Shown piece by piece: positions 39,281 to 47,609 of a stretch of DNA of 64,000 nt; position 1 is the first letter of the stretch; each line of letters begins with the position of its first letter. This stretch comes from Kaistia soli DSM 19436 (lineage in GTDB: Bacteria > Pseudomonadota > Alphaproteobacteria > Rhizobiales > Kaistiaceae). The stretch covers positions 760,668-824,667 of the forward strand of contig NZ_FQUP01000002.1 of the NCBI RefSeq assembly GCF_900129325.1. Direction: 5' to 3'. The notes below the pieces were generated by a model. That model was given only the letters and a program-made list of their open reading frames with translations, had not been told where the DNA came from and did not search any database. Made by a program: the position numbers and the translations under genes.

Positions 39281-40009
39281 TCAGCCCGAGATTTCTTGCG
39301 CGCCCGCGACCAGCTTCGCCGCGATCTCGGGGATCTCGTCCTCGTTGAGATCGGTGCGCGGGACGACCAGGACCAGGCATCCGATCACCCGCTTGCTGCC
39401 GGTCAGGATCGGCGCGGCGATGCCGGCATTGCGCGCATCAACCTCGCCCACGCTGACCGAGTAGCCCTGCTTGCGGATCGCCTTCAACGTCTTGCGGAAT
39501 TCGGCCCAGTCATTGCCCAGTCCCGCCGCGGCGATCTCGGCGGCGTTGGCGAGCATGAGGCTGCGCAGCCTGTGATCGGGGAGATGGGCGAGAATCGCCT
39601 TGCCGGCAGCGCCGCGCAGGAGCGGCATCGGCCTGCCGCGGTCATAGCTGGTGAGGACCGTCTGGTCCGGCCAGGCCTGCGCGATGCACACGACGTTCTT
39701 GCCGTATGATGCGCAGACCATCAGATTGCCGTGCACGACCTTGATCAGGCGGTTCATCACGTCGCCGGCGCGGTGAAGCAGCGGATCGTTGAGGCGGATC
39801 TGGCGATCGAGCTGGATGATACGCGCGCCGAGGCCGAAGCCGCCCTGGATGTCGGGCGCGATCAAGCCGGCTGTGCTCAGCGTCTTCAGATAGCGATAGG
39901 CAGTCGGGACCGAGCAATCGAGCGCCGACGCGACCTCCTCGACCGTGACCATGGTGCGGTCGCCGTCGAAGAGATCGAAGATGCCGATCATCCGGCCAAG
40001 ACTGTCCAT
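39281..40009 (-). CDS. IclR family transcriptional regulator
   Basis: A 242-residue IclR protein: wing-helix with IGIFDLFDGDRTMVTVEEVASAL and CSVPTAYRYLKTLSTAGLIA, then an effector domain with LPDHRLRSLMLANAAEIA, WAEFRKTLKAIRKQGYSVSVGEVD and CLVLVVPRTDL. It shares little beyond the fold with the other IclR protein. It follows the SDR gene at 40138 on the same strand by 128 bases, and probably controls the SDR and the divergent ribose-type ABC operon. Confidence 0.88.
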   Translation of the reverse strand: MDSLGRMIGIFDLFDGDRTMVTVEEVASALDCSVPTAYRYLKTLSTAGLIAPDIQGGFGLGARIIQLDRQIRLNDPLLHRAGDVMNRLIKVVHGNLMVCASYGKNVVCIAQAWPDQTVLTSYDRGRPMPLLRGAAGKAILAHLPDHRLRSLMLANAAEIAAAGLGNDWAEFRKTLKAIRKQGYSVSVGEVDARNAGIAAPILTGSKRVIGCLVLVVPRTDLNEDEIPEIAAKLVAGAQEISG

Positions 40010-40137
40010 CTGCCGTCACTCCACTGCCGGCTCCCGCCGACATCATCCATGCGCGGTCATGGCCGGACGGAACGCCGCTCGCCGCCCGTCTGGGAACCCT
40101 AGGGAGCGCCGACGGCGACGGTCAAGCGGGCCGCAGC

Positions 40138-40914
40138 TCAATGCATGTGCATGCCGCCATTGATGTCGATGGCGGTGCCGGTCAGATAGCCCGATTGCGG
40201 CGAGGCGAGGAAGAGGCAGACATCCGCGACATCCTGCGGGGTGCCGAATCGACCGAGCGGGATCGCGTCGATCATCCGTTGTCGCGTCTCCGCGTCGAAG
40301 GCCGTCGCGTTCATGGGCGTGATGATCACGCCGGGATTGACGCAGTTGACGCGGATGCCGCGTGGGCCGAGTTCTCGTGCCATGCTCTTGGCAAGCGACA
40401 GCACGCCGCCCTTCGAGGCCGCGTAATGCGGGCCGCCGAGCAGGCCGCCGCCACGCTGTGCCGCGATCGAGGCGATCGCGACGATGCGTCCGCCGTCGCT
40501 GAGGCGGGGCAGGGCCGCCTGGGCGAGATTGAGCATCCCGCGGAGGTTGACGTCGAGCGTCGCAGACCAGTCGTCGGGACTGATATCCATGATCCGGCGT
40601 GGCTGCGCGATGCCGGCATTGCTGACAAGGATGTCGAGACGGCCGAAACGCTCGGCCGTCCTGGCGACGACCTCTTCGAGCGCGCCGCGATCGCGCACAT
40701 CAGCGGCAACCGCGAGTGGAGCGACCGCTTCCACGCCCCGTTCGGCAAGCTCCGCCTCAAGCCGTTTCCCCGCTGCCACGCAGGCTTCAGGATCAAGATC
40801 GACGATCGATACAGCAGCGCCCTCGGCCAGCAATGTGCGGGCAATCGCAAATCCAATGCCTTGAGGATGCGCGGCTCCGGTGATGATCGCGACGTCGCCA
40901 TCCAATCTCGACAT
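40138..40914 (-). CDS. SDR family oxidoreductase
   Basis: A 258-residue classical SDR with a variant cofactor motif TGAAHPQGIG (two extra residues between the glycines), VDLDPEAC, VSNAGIAQ, catalytic Ser in AIASIAAQ, HYAASKGG and a DINGGMHMH end. GGAGA precedes the ATG at 40914; a TTG four codons earlier is less likely. It is divergent from the ribose-type binding-protein gene, so it is likely a dehydrogenase for the imported sugar or its lactone/acid form. Confidence 0.88.
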   Translation of the reverse strand: MSRLDGDVAIITGAAHPQGIGFAIARTLLAEGAAVSIVDLDPEACVAAGKRLEAELAERGVEAVAPLAVAADVRDRGALEEVVARTAERFGRLDILVSNAGIAQPRRIMDISPDDWSATLDVNLRGMLNLAQAALPRLSDGGRIVAIASIAAQRGGGLLGGPHYAASKGGVLSLAKSMARELGPRGIRVNCVNPGVIITPMNATAFDAETRQRMIDAIPLGRFGTPQDVADVCLFLASPQSGYLTGTAIDINGGMHMH

Positions 40915-40926
40915 AATCTTCTCCAA

Positions 40927-40963
40927 TTTATCACTATGAGATAATCATTTGATAAATAGTGAT
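40927..40963. promoter_or_regulatory. Candidate operator region upstream of the SDR gene at 40138-40914
   Basis: An AT-rich stretch in GC-rich surroundings holds two nested inverted repeats: TTTATCA/TGATAAA (40927-40933, 40950-40956) and ATCACTAT/ATAGTGAT (40930-40937, 40956-40963). It lies within 50 bases of the SDR start codon. Confidence 0.45.
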
Positions 40964-41111
40964 GTCAAGCGGCTTGCCCTGTTGTTCGTCGCCAGGCCGC
41001 TTCACGCATTTCCTAATCGCGATACCGCACGATGACGGGCGTCTAGCCGCCGAATGTGGATTCAAGCGAGGCTAGCGCCGGCGGTGGCTATCGCTTCGAT
41101 CTGGATCGCGC

Positions 41112-41163
41112 TTGACAATCAAAGAAATCAGAATTTATTGTATTATGAGAATTTATCGATAAT
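41112..41163 (+). promoter_or_regulatory. Candidate promoter and operator of the second ribose-type ABC operon
   Basis: TTGACA (41112-41117) and TATTGT (41136-41141) are 18 bases apart. Directly downstream ATTAT (41142-41146) and ATAAT (41159-41163) form a short inverted repeat. TATGAGA followed by ATAATC also occurs at the divergent SDR start, which hints at one regulator for both. Confidence 0.5.
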
Positions 41164-41181
41164 CAGTTGGGGAGGAAACCC

Positions 41182-42444
41182 ATGAGCGATCGAGAGCAGG
41201 ATATTGTCGCCGTCGCCTGCGCGCTGCCGGCGGGGCTGAGTCGGCGGGTGTTCCTTCAGCTCGCGGGCGCAGCCGGCGTCTCGCTGGCAATGACGCCGGC
41301 CGTCACGCGGATGGCTGAAGCGGCTGAGATCATCCGCGGCAAGATTGCCAATCAGGTCTCGACGCCGGCGAACGACTACTGGGCGGTCTGGACTCGCGCG
41401 TTCAATGAGGCTTCGGCCGCGCTCGGGCTGCAGTCGCAGGAGCTTTTTCACCAGAACGACACCGCACGGCAGCTCGCGCAGGTCCGCAGCCTTCCGGCCA
41501 GCCAGGCGAAGATGCTGATCGGCTGCGTGGAGCCGGCCGGTTCGCTACCAACCGTCGCGCGCTTCTGCCAGGACAGCGGCATCTACTATGTGCCGAGCTG
41601 GGAGTCGCCGGCCTGGTTCACCCCACCGGACATCGGCGACTACTACGTCTCCTTCGTCACGCCGAATTCGGTCGAGGGCGCCTATGAGGTGGCGAAGGCC
41701 CTGTTCGAGAGCATCGGTGGCGAGGGCAAGGTGGTCCACATCGCGGGAATGGCGACGCCAACCGATTCCTATCGCACCGCCGGCCTCATGCAGGCCGCGA
41801 AGGAATATCCGGGCATCCAGATCGTCGGCGGGCTCCGGGCCAATTGGGACCGCGAACAGGCGCGCAAGGTGATGCTGTCGATGGTGACGGCGCATCCGGA
41901 CATGAAGGCCGTGTTCGCGCAGAACGACAACATGGCGCTCGGCGTGCTCTCCGTGCTGCGCGAGCGCAAGCTCACCAATGTGAAGGTCTCGGGCGTCGAC
42001 GGCCTGCCGGAGGGCCTCAAGGAAGTGGCCAAGGGCGAGCAGATGGTCGCCACTCACACCTCGCTGCCGCCCTATGGTGCGGGCTTCACGACGGTTCTCG
42101 CCTTCGATGCGCTGAACGGCTGGAAGCCGATGCTTGGCGAGCGGCTGCTCTTCACCGGCTCGGCTCTCGCCACGGCGGAAAACGCGGCCCGGATCGAAGC
42201 CGCCATCTACGGCAAGGATTCGAAGCCCTTCGACTGGGCGCTGATGAGCCGCGCGCTCAATCCCGAGACCTGGGATCCGCAGAACAAGATCACCGCGATC
42301 GATCCGGACGTCTACTGGGCGCCATTCCCCGACGGCAAGGATCGCCTCAACGCCGTCTACAAGGGGGCGGCTGAACGCGGAGAATTCTCCAAGGTCGATG
42401 CGCTTTACGCCGAACACTACAAGTCCGGCCCGGTCAAAGCCTGA
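41182..42444 (+). CDS. Ribose-type sugar ABC transporter periplasmic binding protein with Tat-like signal
   Basis: A 420-residue periplasmic-binding-protein-4 family protein. GGGGAGGAAACC precedes the ATG. The N terminus carries about 23 hydrophilic residues and then SRRVFLQLAGAAGVSLAM, a good twin-arginine signal, with cleavage likely near AEA-AE around residue 49. The mature part has NDYWAVWTRAFNEA, FAQNDNMALGVLSVL and VSGVDGLPEGL. It is longer than ordinary ribose-type binders (about 330), with extra C-terminal sequence (VYWAPFPDGKDRLN...). The ligand is unknown. Confidence 0.9.
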   Translation: MSDREQDIVAVACALPAGLSRRVFLQLAGAAGVSLAMTPAVTRMAEAAEIIRGKIANQVSTPANDYWAVWTRAFNEASAALGLQSQELFHQNDTARQLAQVRSLPASQAKMLIGCVEPAGSLPTVARFCQDSGIYYVPSWESPAWFTPPDIGDYYVSFVTPNSVEGAYEVAKALFESIGGEGKVVHIAGMATPTDSYRTAGLMQAAKEYPGIQIVGGLRANWDREQARKVMLSMVTAHPDMKAVFAQNDNMALGVLSVLRERKLTNVKVSGVDGLPEGLKEVAKGEQMVATHTSLPPYGAGFTTVLAFDALNGWKPMLGERLLFTGSALATAENAARIEAAIYGKDSKPFDWALMSRALNPETWDPQNKITAIDPDVYWAPFPDGKDRLNAVYKGAAERGEFSKVDALYAEHYKSGPVKA

Positions 42445-42458
42445 CACGGCGCATCGTC

Positions 42459-43985
42459 ATGACCGCACCACCCCCGGCCCTTGAGCTGAGGGCTGTCACC
42501 AAACGCTATGGCACGGTGACGGCGCTCGGCGGCGTCGACCTCGTCCTTCCGCGCCATGGTGTCCTGGGGCTGGTGGGGGAGAACGGCGCCGGCAAATCGA
42601 CGCTGATCTCGGTTATCAACGGCACTGCGCGGCCAACTGACGGGCAAATTCTCGTCAATGGTCGCGCCGTGAGCCTCGGCAGTCCATCCGAGGCGGCGCG
42701 CGCCGGCATCGCGACGGTGTTCCAGGAGCAGGGCCTCGTCGCGAACCTGCGCGTCTATGAAAACATGCTGCTCGGTCGCGAGCAGCAGTTCTCCCGCGCC
42801 GGCGTGCTCGGCAGCGCCGCGATGAAGCGCTTCGCCAGGAAGGTGCTTGGCGAGCTCGGCATCGTCATCGACCCGGATGCCATCACGGGCGAGCTCGCCT
42901 TTGGCGAACGGCAACTTCTGGAGATCGCGAAGGCGTTCGCGCTCGGCCATCTCTATCCGGTCGAGCCGATCGTCCTCCTCGACGAGCCGACCAGTGCGCT
43001 GTCGGACCGCGAGACCGATATCCTGTTCGAGTCCATCCGCCGCTGGCGCGGCAAGGCCTCGATCGTCCTGGTGTCGCATCGGCTGTCGGACGTCTTTGCC
43101 GTCTGCGATGCTGTGACGACGCTGAAGGACGGGCGCGTCAGCGGTCATTGGCCGATTACCGAGGCAACCCCTGACATCCTGCATGAGGCGATCGTCGGGC
43201 GGCCGCGCTCTGCTGGTTACTACAAGGAAAGCGAGCAGCGCGTCGCGCTTGGCGATGTCGTGCTTTCGCTCCGCGACGTGCATGTTCCGGGCCGCCTTGA
43301 CGGTGTCTCGGTGGAGGTTCGGGCCGGCGAGATCCTCGGCGTGGCCGGGGTGCTCGGTTCGGGCAAGACCGTGCTCGGTCAGGTGATCACAGGGGCGGTG
43401 CGCCCGAGCCGCGGCGAGATCAGCGTGCACGGACGGCGCCTCACGCCGGGCTCGCGGATCGCGGCGCTGTCGGCCGATATCGGCAGCGTGCCGGCCGAGC
43501 GCAACACGGCCGGCGTCATCGGCATGCATTCGGTGCAGTCCAATCTGGTGCTGCCGAGCCTGCGCCGCTTCCGGCTGCCGCGCCTTCCGATCCTCTCAAG
43601 CCGCCGCCAGGCCGAGACGACCGATCGCTGGATCGAGCGGCTTCGCGTGAAGACGGCCGGGCGGACCCAGCAGATCCGCAATCTCTCGGGTGGCAATGCG
43701 CAGAAGATCGTCTTCGCGAAATGGTTGGCGCGGGGCGTTCGCGTCTTCGTGCTCGACGATCCGGGCCGCGGCCTCGATGTCGGCGCCAAGGAAGAAATCT
43801 ACAGCCTGCTGAGGAATCTGGCCCGCGAGAACGTCGCCATCGTGCTGATCTCCGACAACCTGCCCGAGGTGATAGGCCTGTCCAATCGCATCATCACTTT
43901 CCGCTCGGGCGCCGTCTCGGCCGAGATCGCCGCTCCCGCGCATGACAAGCCGTCAGAGACATCCGTCGTGACGAACATGGTCTAG
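42459..43985 (+). CDS. Ribose-type (CUT2) sugar ABC transporter ATP-binding protein
   Basis: A 508-residue tandem ABC ATPase. Domain 1: Walker A GENGAGKS, LAFGERQ in place of the signature as usual in this family, Walker B VLLDEPTSALS. Domain 2: GVLGSGKT, which keeps a full P-loop lysine where RbsA proteins often have Arg, signature LSGGNAQK, and Walker B VFVLDDPGRGLD, with Asp in place of the usual catalytic Glu. It starts 14 bases after the binder gene and precedes the permease gene. Confidence 0.92.
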   Translation: MTAPPPALELRAVTKRYGTVTALGGVDLVLPRHGVLGLVGENGAGKSTLISVINGTARPTDGQILVNGRAVSLGSPSEAARAGIATVFQEQGLVANLRVYENMLLGREQQFSRAGVLGSAAMKRFARKVLGELGIVIDPDAITGELAFGERQLLEIAKAFALGHLYPVEPIVLLDEPTSALSDRETDILFESIRRWRGKASIVLVSHRLSDVFAVCDAVTTLKDGRVSGHWPITEATPDILHEAIVGRPRSAGYYKESEQRVALGDVVLSLRDVHVPGRLDGVSVEVRAGEILGVAGVLGSGKTVLGQVITGAVRPSRGEISVHGRRLTPGSRIAALSADIGSVPAERNTAGVIGMHSVQSNLVLPSLRRFRLPRLPILSSRRQAETTDRWIERLRVKTAGRTQQIRNLSGGNAQKIVFAKWLARGVRVFVLDDPGRGLDVGAKEEIYSLLRNLARENVAIVLISDNLPEVIGLSNRIITFRSGAVSAEIAAPAHDKPSETSVVTNMV

Positions 43986-44003
43986 TCCGAACCGGAGTCT
44001 CGC

Positions 44004-44993
44004 ATGTCCCAGACAATCCCCCACACGGCGTCCCGCCCCATGCGCTTCAGCTCCTTCGTCTCGAGACATGCCGTCTCGTTTTATCCGGTGCTGGTGATCC
44101 TGGCGCTCATCGTCTTCTTCGGCGTCCAGAATCCCTATTTCGCGACCTTCGACAATGCGATGAATATCGGCCGGCAGTCCTCGGTGCTGCTGCTCGTGGC
44201 GCTTGCCGGCACGATGGTCATCATGATCGGCTCCATCGATCTTTCGGTCGGGTCGATCGTGACGCTGTCCGGCATCGTGGCGGCGCTGGCCATCGATCCG
44301 CTCGGTCCGTCTGCTTCCGTGCTGGCCGGCATCGGCGTCGGCCTCATGGTGGGCTTCGTCAACGGCATGACCCTGGTCACGCTGAAGGTTCCCTCCTTCC
44401 TCGTCACGCTCGGCATGCTCTCGGTGCTGTCCGGCATCGCCAACATGATCTGCGGTGGTTCGTCGATCATGTTCATGGACCAGGGCCTGACCGAACTCGT
44501 CAATTCGGAGCTTGTGCCGGGCCTGCCCAACATCATCCTGATCGCCCTCGTGACGGCGGCCATCCTCACCTTCGTCGCGTTCAAGACAGTGCTGGGACGC
44601 TACCTCTTCGCGATCGGTGGCGGCGAGGTGGTGGCCGCCAATGCCGGCGTCCCCGTCAATCGCTACAAGGTCTACGCCTTCATGCTGTCTGGCGGGCTCT
44701 GCGGCCTGGCCGGGGTGCTGCTGACATCGCAGGTCGGCGCCGGAACCCCGGCTGCCGGCGCCAACATGCTGCTCGATTCGATCGCGGCGATCGTCATGGG
44801 CGGCACGGCGCTGTCGGGCGGCATCGGCGGCCCGCAGCGGACGATCCTCGGCGTCCTGGTCATCGCCATCCTGTCCAACGGGATGGACGTCACCGAGGTG
44901 TCCAGCTTCACCCAGGAGGTCGTCAAGGGCCTCGTCATCATCCTCGCCGTCGCCTCCACCATCGACCGCAAGAAATACCTCTTCATCAAGTGA
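44004..44993 (+). CDS. Ribose-type (CUT2) sugar ABC transporter permease
   Basis: A 329-residue RbsC-like permease with eight to ten hydrophobic segments; FDNAMNIGRQSSVLLLVALAGTMVIMIGSIDLSVGS and AAIVMGGTALSGGIGG are family marks. CCGGAG precedes the ATG. It closes the transporter part of the operon; the cupin gene begins 41 bases later on the same strand. Confidence 0.93.
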   Translation: MSQTIPHTASRPMRFSSFVSRHAVSFYPVLVILALIVFFGVQNPYFATFDNAMNIGRQSSVLLLVALAGTMVIMIGSIDLSVGSIVTLSGIVAALAIDPLGPSASVLAGIGVGLMVGFVNGMTLVTLKVPSFLVTLGMLSVLSGIANMICGGSSIMFMDQGLTELVNSELVPGLPNIILIALVTAAILTFVAFKTVLGRYLFAIGGGEVVAANAGVPVNRYKVYAFMLSGGLCGLAGVLLTSQVGAGTPAAGANMLLDSIAAIVMGGTALSGGIGGPQRTILGVLVIAILSNGMDVTEVSSFTQEVVKGLVIILAVASTIDRKKYLFIK

Positions 44994-45034
44994 GGCCGGG
45001 GCGGTGCGCCGGCCCTGAATGCTCAGGAGCCAAT

Positions 45035-45460
45035 ATGTCTGAGAAAGTCATCCCCGTCGTGACCCGTGCTGGCGCGGAGCATTCCGGAACCGGCCAGTCC
45101 GGCGGCGCGGTTCGCGTCTCGGGCGTCAGCCCGCAACACACGCCGGCGACGAAGATCTGGTTCGGCAAGGTCTCGAATAAGCCGGGCTATCGCTCCTATC
45201 CGCACCATCACGGCGAGGCGGAGACGGGCGGCTACGTCCTCAAGGGTCATGGACGCATCTATTACGGCGATAACTACGCCGAGTTCGTCGACATGACCGA
45301 CGGCGATTTCGTGTTCGTGCCGCCCTTCATGCCGCATGTCGAAGTCAATATGAGCACGACCGAGGAGCTCGTCTGGCTGACGACGCGCACGCCGGACAAT
45401 ATCGTCGTCAATCTCCCTGATGTGGACGACGCCTTGCTCACTGGCTATTCGCGCGGCTGA
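45035..45460 (+). CDS. Cupin domain protein
   Basis: A 141-residue single-domain cupin. Metal-site motif 1 is YPHHHGEAETGGYVLKG (His57-59, Glu61/63) and motif 2 is VFVPPFMPHVEVN with His101. CAGGAG precedes the ATG at 45035. Small cupins act as isomerases, epimerases, decarboxylases or lyases, and this position between a sugar permease and a lactonase suggests processing of the imported compound. The specific reaction is unknown. Confidence 0.82.
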   Translation: MSEKVIPVVTRAGAEHSGTGQSGGAVRVSGVSPQHTPATKIWFGKVSNKPGYRSYPHHHGEAETGGYVLKGHGRIYYGDNYAEFVDMTDGDFVFVPPFMPHVEVNMSTTEELVWLTTRTPDNIVVNLPDVDDALLTGYSRG

Positions 45461-45484
45461 GCCATCAGATCCAAGGGAGGAAAT

Positions 45485-46273
45485 ATGACCGAGGTTCGCC
45501 TCTACATGCTCGATACGGGCATTCTCAAGTGCAAGTATCACGACATCTACCTGAACCAGGGCGGGGACTCCGATCTCGACATCCCCGTTCCGTTCTTCCT
45601 GATCACCCACCCGAAGGGCAACGTGGTGATCGACGGCGGCACGCCGGTCGAGTGTGCCACGGACCCGATGGGGCATTGGGGGAAGGTCGCCGAATTCTTC
45701 CAGCCGGTCCTGACCGTCGAGCAGGGCTGCGTCGCGCAGGTCGAGGCGCTCGGCATCAGTTCGGAGAGCGTGCGCTATGTCGTCCTCTCGCATCTCCATC
45801 TCGATCATGTCGGCGCCGTGGGCCGCTTTCCGAACGCGACCCATGTCGTGCAGCGCACGGAATATGAATACGCCTTCGCGCCCGACTGGTTCGCGGTGCT
45901 TGCCTATGTGCGCAAGGACTTCGACGATCCGGCGCTGAAGTGGCTCCTGCTTGAGGACGCCTGGGGCGACTTCTACGATCTCTACGGCGATGGCTCGATC
46001 ATCCTGATCCGCTCGCCCGGCCACACCTGCGGTCACCAGTCGATCCTCGTCCGGACGTCGGCCGGCCAGCATGTGCTGCTCGCCGTCGACGCAGCCGACA
46101 CGCTCGATCATTGGGAAGAGCGCGCGCTGCCGGGCGCTCTCCATTCGACGATCGACTCGGTCCGCTCGGTCAAGAAGCTGAGGGCCGTCCAGGCAAAGAC
46201 CGACGCGCTCGTCGTCGCGGGCCATGACGGGCGGCAGTGGGCGGACCTGCGCAAGGCGCCCGAATACTACTGA
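45485..46273 (+). CDS. Metallo-beta-lactamase fold lactonase, AttM/AiiB (AHL or gamma-butyrolactone lactonase)-like
   Basis: A 262-residue metallohydrolase. Zinc ligands are His103, His105, Asp107, His108 (HLHLDH), His180, Asp202 and His247, the complete dinuclear set. Long stretches match what I recall of the Agrobacterium AttM/BlcC and AiiB lactonases: DIPVPFFLITHP, VVIDGGTPVECATDP, RFPNATHVVQR, EYEYAFAPDWF, ALPGALHSTIDSVRSVKKL and a KAPEYY end. AAGGGAGGAAA precedes the start. Known members open acyl-homoserine lactones or gamma-butyrolactone. Here it sits in a sugar-uptake operon between a cupin and an SDR, so a sugar lactone may be the true substrate. Confidence 0.88.
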   Translation: MTEVRLYMLDTGILKCKYHDIYLNQGGDSDLDIPVPFFLITHPKGNVVIDGGTPVECATDPMGHWGKVAEFFQPVLTVEQGCVAQVEALGISSESVRYVVLSHLHLDHVGAVGRFPNATHVVQRTEYEYAFAPDWFAVLAYVRKDFDDPALKWLLLEDAWGDFYDLYGDGSIILIRSPGHTCGHQSILVRTSAGQHVLLAVDAADTLDHWEERALPGALHSTIDSVRSVKKLRAVQAKTDALVVAGHDGRQWADLRKAPEYY

Positions 46274-46309
46274 GGACATCGGCGTCCAGAAACAACACAA
46301 GATCGCGGT

Positions 46310-47134
46310 ATGGCCGTGATGAACAAGGACAATGCCGTGATGGATCTCACAGGTCGCCTCGCCATCGTCACAGGGGGCAGCCGTGGCCAGGGCGAGGCGG
46401 AAGCGCGGTTGCTCGCCCGGGCCGGGGCGGCGGTCCTCATTGCCGATGTGCTGGAAGCCGAGGGCAGGGCGCTCGCGAAGACCCTGACGGCCGAGGGCCG
46501 GGACGCACGCTTCGCGACGCTGGATGTCGCGCAGCCCGAAAGCTGGGCGGCGTTGATGGCCGAGGCCGCAGGCTGGAAGGGACGCCTCGACGTCCTCGTC
46601 AATAACGCCGGAATCATCAACCGCAGCTCCGTCAGCGATACGACCCTGGACGGATGGAACCGCCTTCTCGGCATCAACCTGACGGGGACGTTCCTCGGGA
46701 TTCAGGCGGCCGCGCCGCTCATGCGGGCCACCGGCGGAGGGAGTATCGTCAACATCGCTTCCAACAGCGCGTTTTCGGGCCACTATGACCCGGCTTACAC
46801 GGCCAGCAAATGGGGCGTGCGCGGCCTCACGCGGACCGCGGCGATGGAATATGTAACCTGGGGCATTCGCGTGAACAGCGTTTGTCCGGGCCTGATCGTG
46901 ACCGGCCTCAACGCCAACGCGTCGCATCTCGCGCCGATGATCGGGCTGACGCCCATGGGGCGCAGCGGCACGCCCGATGAAGTGGCGCAGCTCGTGCTCT
47001 TCCTCGCTTCAGATGCCTCATCCTTCATTACCGGCGAGGATTTCACCATCGATGGCGGCTTCACGGCCGGCGCCGCCTATCGCAGGGTGGCCGTCGAGAG
47101 CGGGCTCTTGCCGCCCCCCATCGACAACGGCTAA
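46310..47134 (+). CDS. SDR family oxidoreductase
   Basis: A classical SDR of about 274 residues: TGGSRGQG cofactor motif, LIADVLEAEG with Asp for NAD(H), LVNNAGIINRS, catalytic Ser in IASNSAF, AYTASKWG, and FTIDGGFTAG. The ATG at 46310 has no clear ribosome site; in-frame ATGs at 46319 and 46340 are alternatives, the latter preceded by AAGGA. The last gene of the operon, it probably oxidises the imported sugar to the lactone that the neighbouring lactonase would open. Confidence 0.85.
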   Translation: MAVMNKDNAVMDLTGRLAIVTGGSRGQGEAEARLLARAGAAVLIADVLEAEGRALAKTLTAEGRDARFATLDVAQPESWAALMAEAAGWKGRLDVLVNNAGIINRSSVSDTTLDGWNRLLGINLTGTFLGIQAAAPLMRATGGGSIVNIASNSAFSGHYDPAYTASKWGVRGLTRTAAMEYVTWGIRVNSVCPGLIVTGLNANASHLAPMIGLTPMGRSGTPDEVAQLVLFLASDASSFITGEDFTIDGGFTAGAAYRRVAVESGLLPPPIDNG

Positions 47135-47471
47135 AGCGCTTCATGCCTAATTGAAGCCTATGTGGCCTTGGCGAGACCGTGGGACGCGTCCGGCCGCCAT
47201 GAGCGAGCCGACATCATGCCACATCTTGGGAGTTTGACGGTAGCCTGGTCCGGGGGAAGCCGCGCGTCCGAGCGCCAGCTCTCGACGATCGTTGGATGGT
47301 CGGCTGGCCGGATGGCGATGCTGGCCACAAGGGTCGGCATACTGCCGCTCGCTCGCTCCAGACGCTGCACTGCTTCGGCCAGCGCGCCCCCATAACGAAA
47401 ACGCCCGCACCTGGATCAGGTGCGGGCGCTAACGCGAAACCCCGAAATATATCAGGATTATAGCAGATGAC
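47135..47471. other. Spacer between the last catabolic operon and tRNA-Leu
   Basis: This 337-base gap has short open frames on both strands but none with a convincing ribosome site or recognisable product. Apart from the tRNA terminator (47402-47428) I see no repeat or structure. Confidence 0.55.
47402..47428 (-). terminator. Rho-independent terminator of tRNA-Leu
   Basis: CGCCCGCACCTG and CAGGTGCGGGCG form a perfect 12-bp stem with loop GAT. On the minus strand it is followed by TTTTCG, so it ends transcription coming from the tRNA gene. Confidence 0.85.
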
Positions 47472-47556
47472 TGGTGCCCAGAAGAGGACTCGAACCTCCA
47501 CGACTTGCGTCACACGGACCTGAACCGTGCGCGTCTACCAATTCCGCCATCTGGGC
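47472..47556 (-). tRNA. tRNA-Leu (anticodon CAG)
   Basis: The minus strand starts GCCCAGATGG, which pairs with TCTGGGC at the acceptor end, then discriminator A and an encoded CCA. The anticodon stem CACGG/CCGTG frames loop TTCAGGT with anticodon CAG. The long variable arm between anticodon arm and the GTTCGAGTCC T-arm is typical of leucine tRNA. Length is 85 bases with CCA. The 3' end faces the catabolic cluster to the left, an orientation in which integrative elements can insert, but no integrase is seen. Confidence 0.95.
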
Positions 47557-47567
47557 GACGGCCGGAT

Positions 47568-47595
47568 GCTTAAGGGGGCGGTCGCGGCTTGTCAA
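47568..47595 (-). promoter_or_regulatory. Candidate promoter of tRNA-Leu
   Basis: Minus-strand TTGACA (47590-47595) and TTAAGC (47568-47573) are 16 bases apart, with the predicted start of transcription only a few bases before the mature tRNA. Confidence 0.5.
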
Positions 47596-47609
47596 TCGTC
47601 ATTGCCGGC

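Noticed and set aside
45023-46927. A 634-residue open frame on the minus strand
   Set aside because: It covers the cupin, lactonase and SDR genes in antisense and has no ribosome site or family features.
47158-47370. Small open frames on both strands before tRNA-Leu
   Set aside because: No ribosome site and no resemblance to a known family; they are short enough to arise by chance at this GC content.
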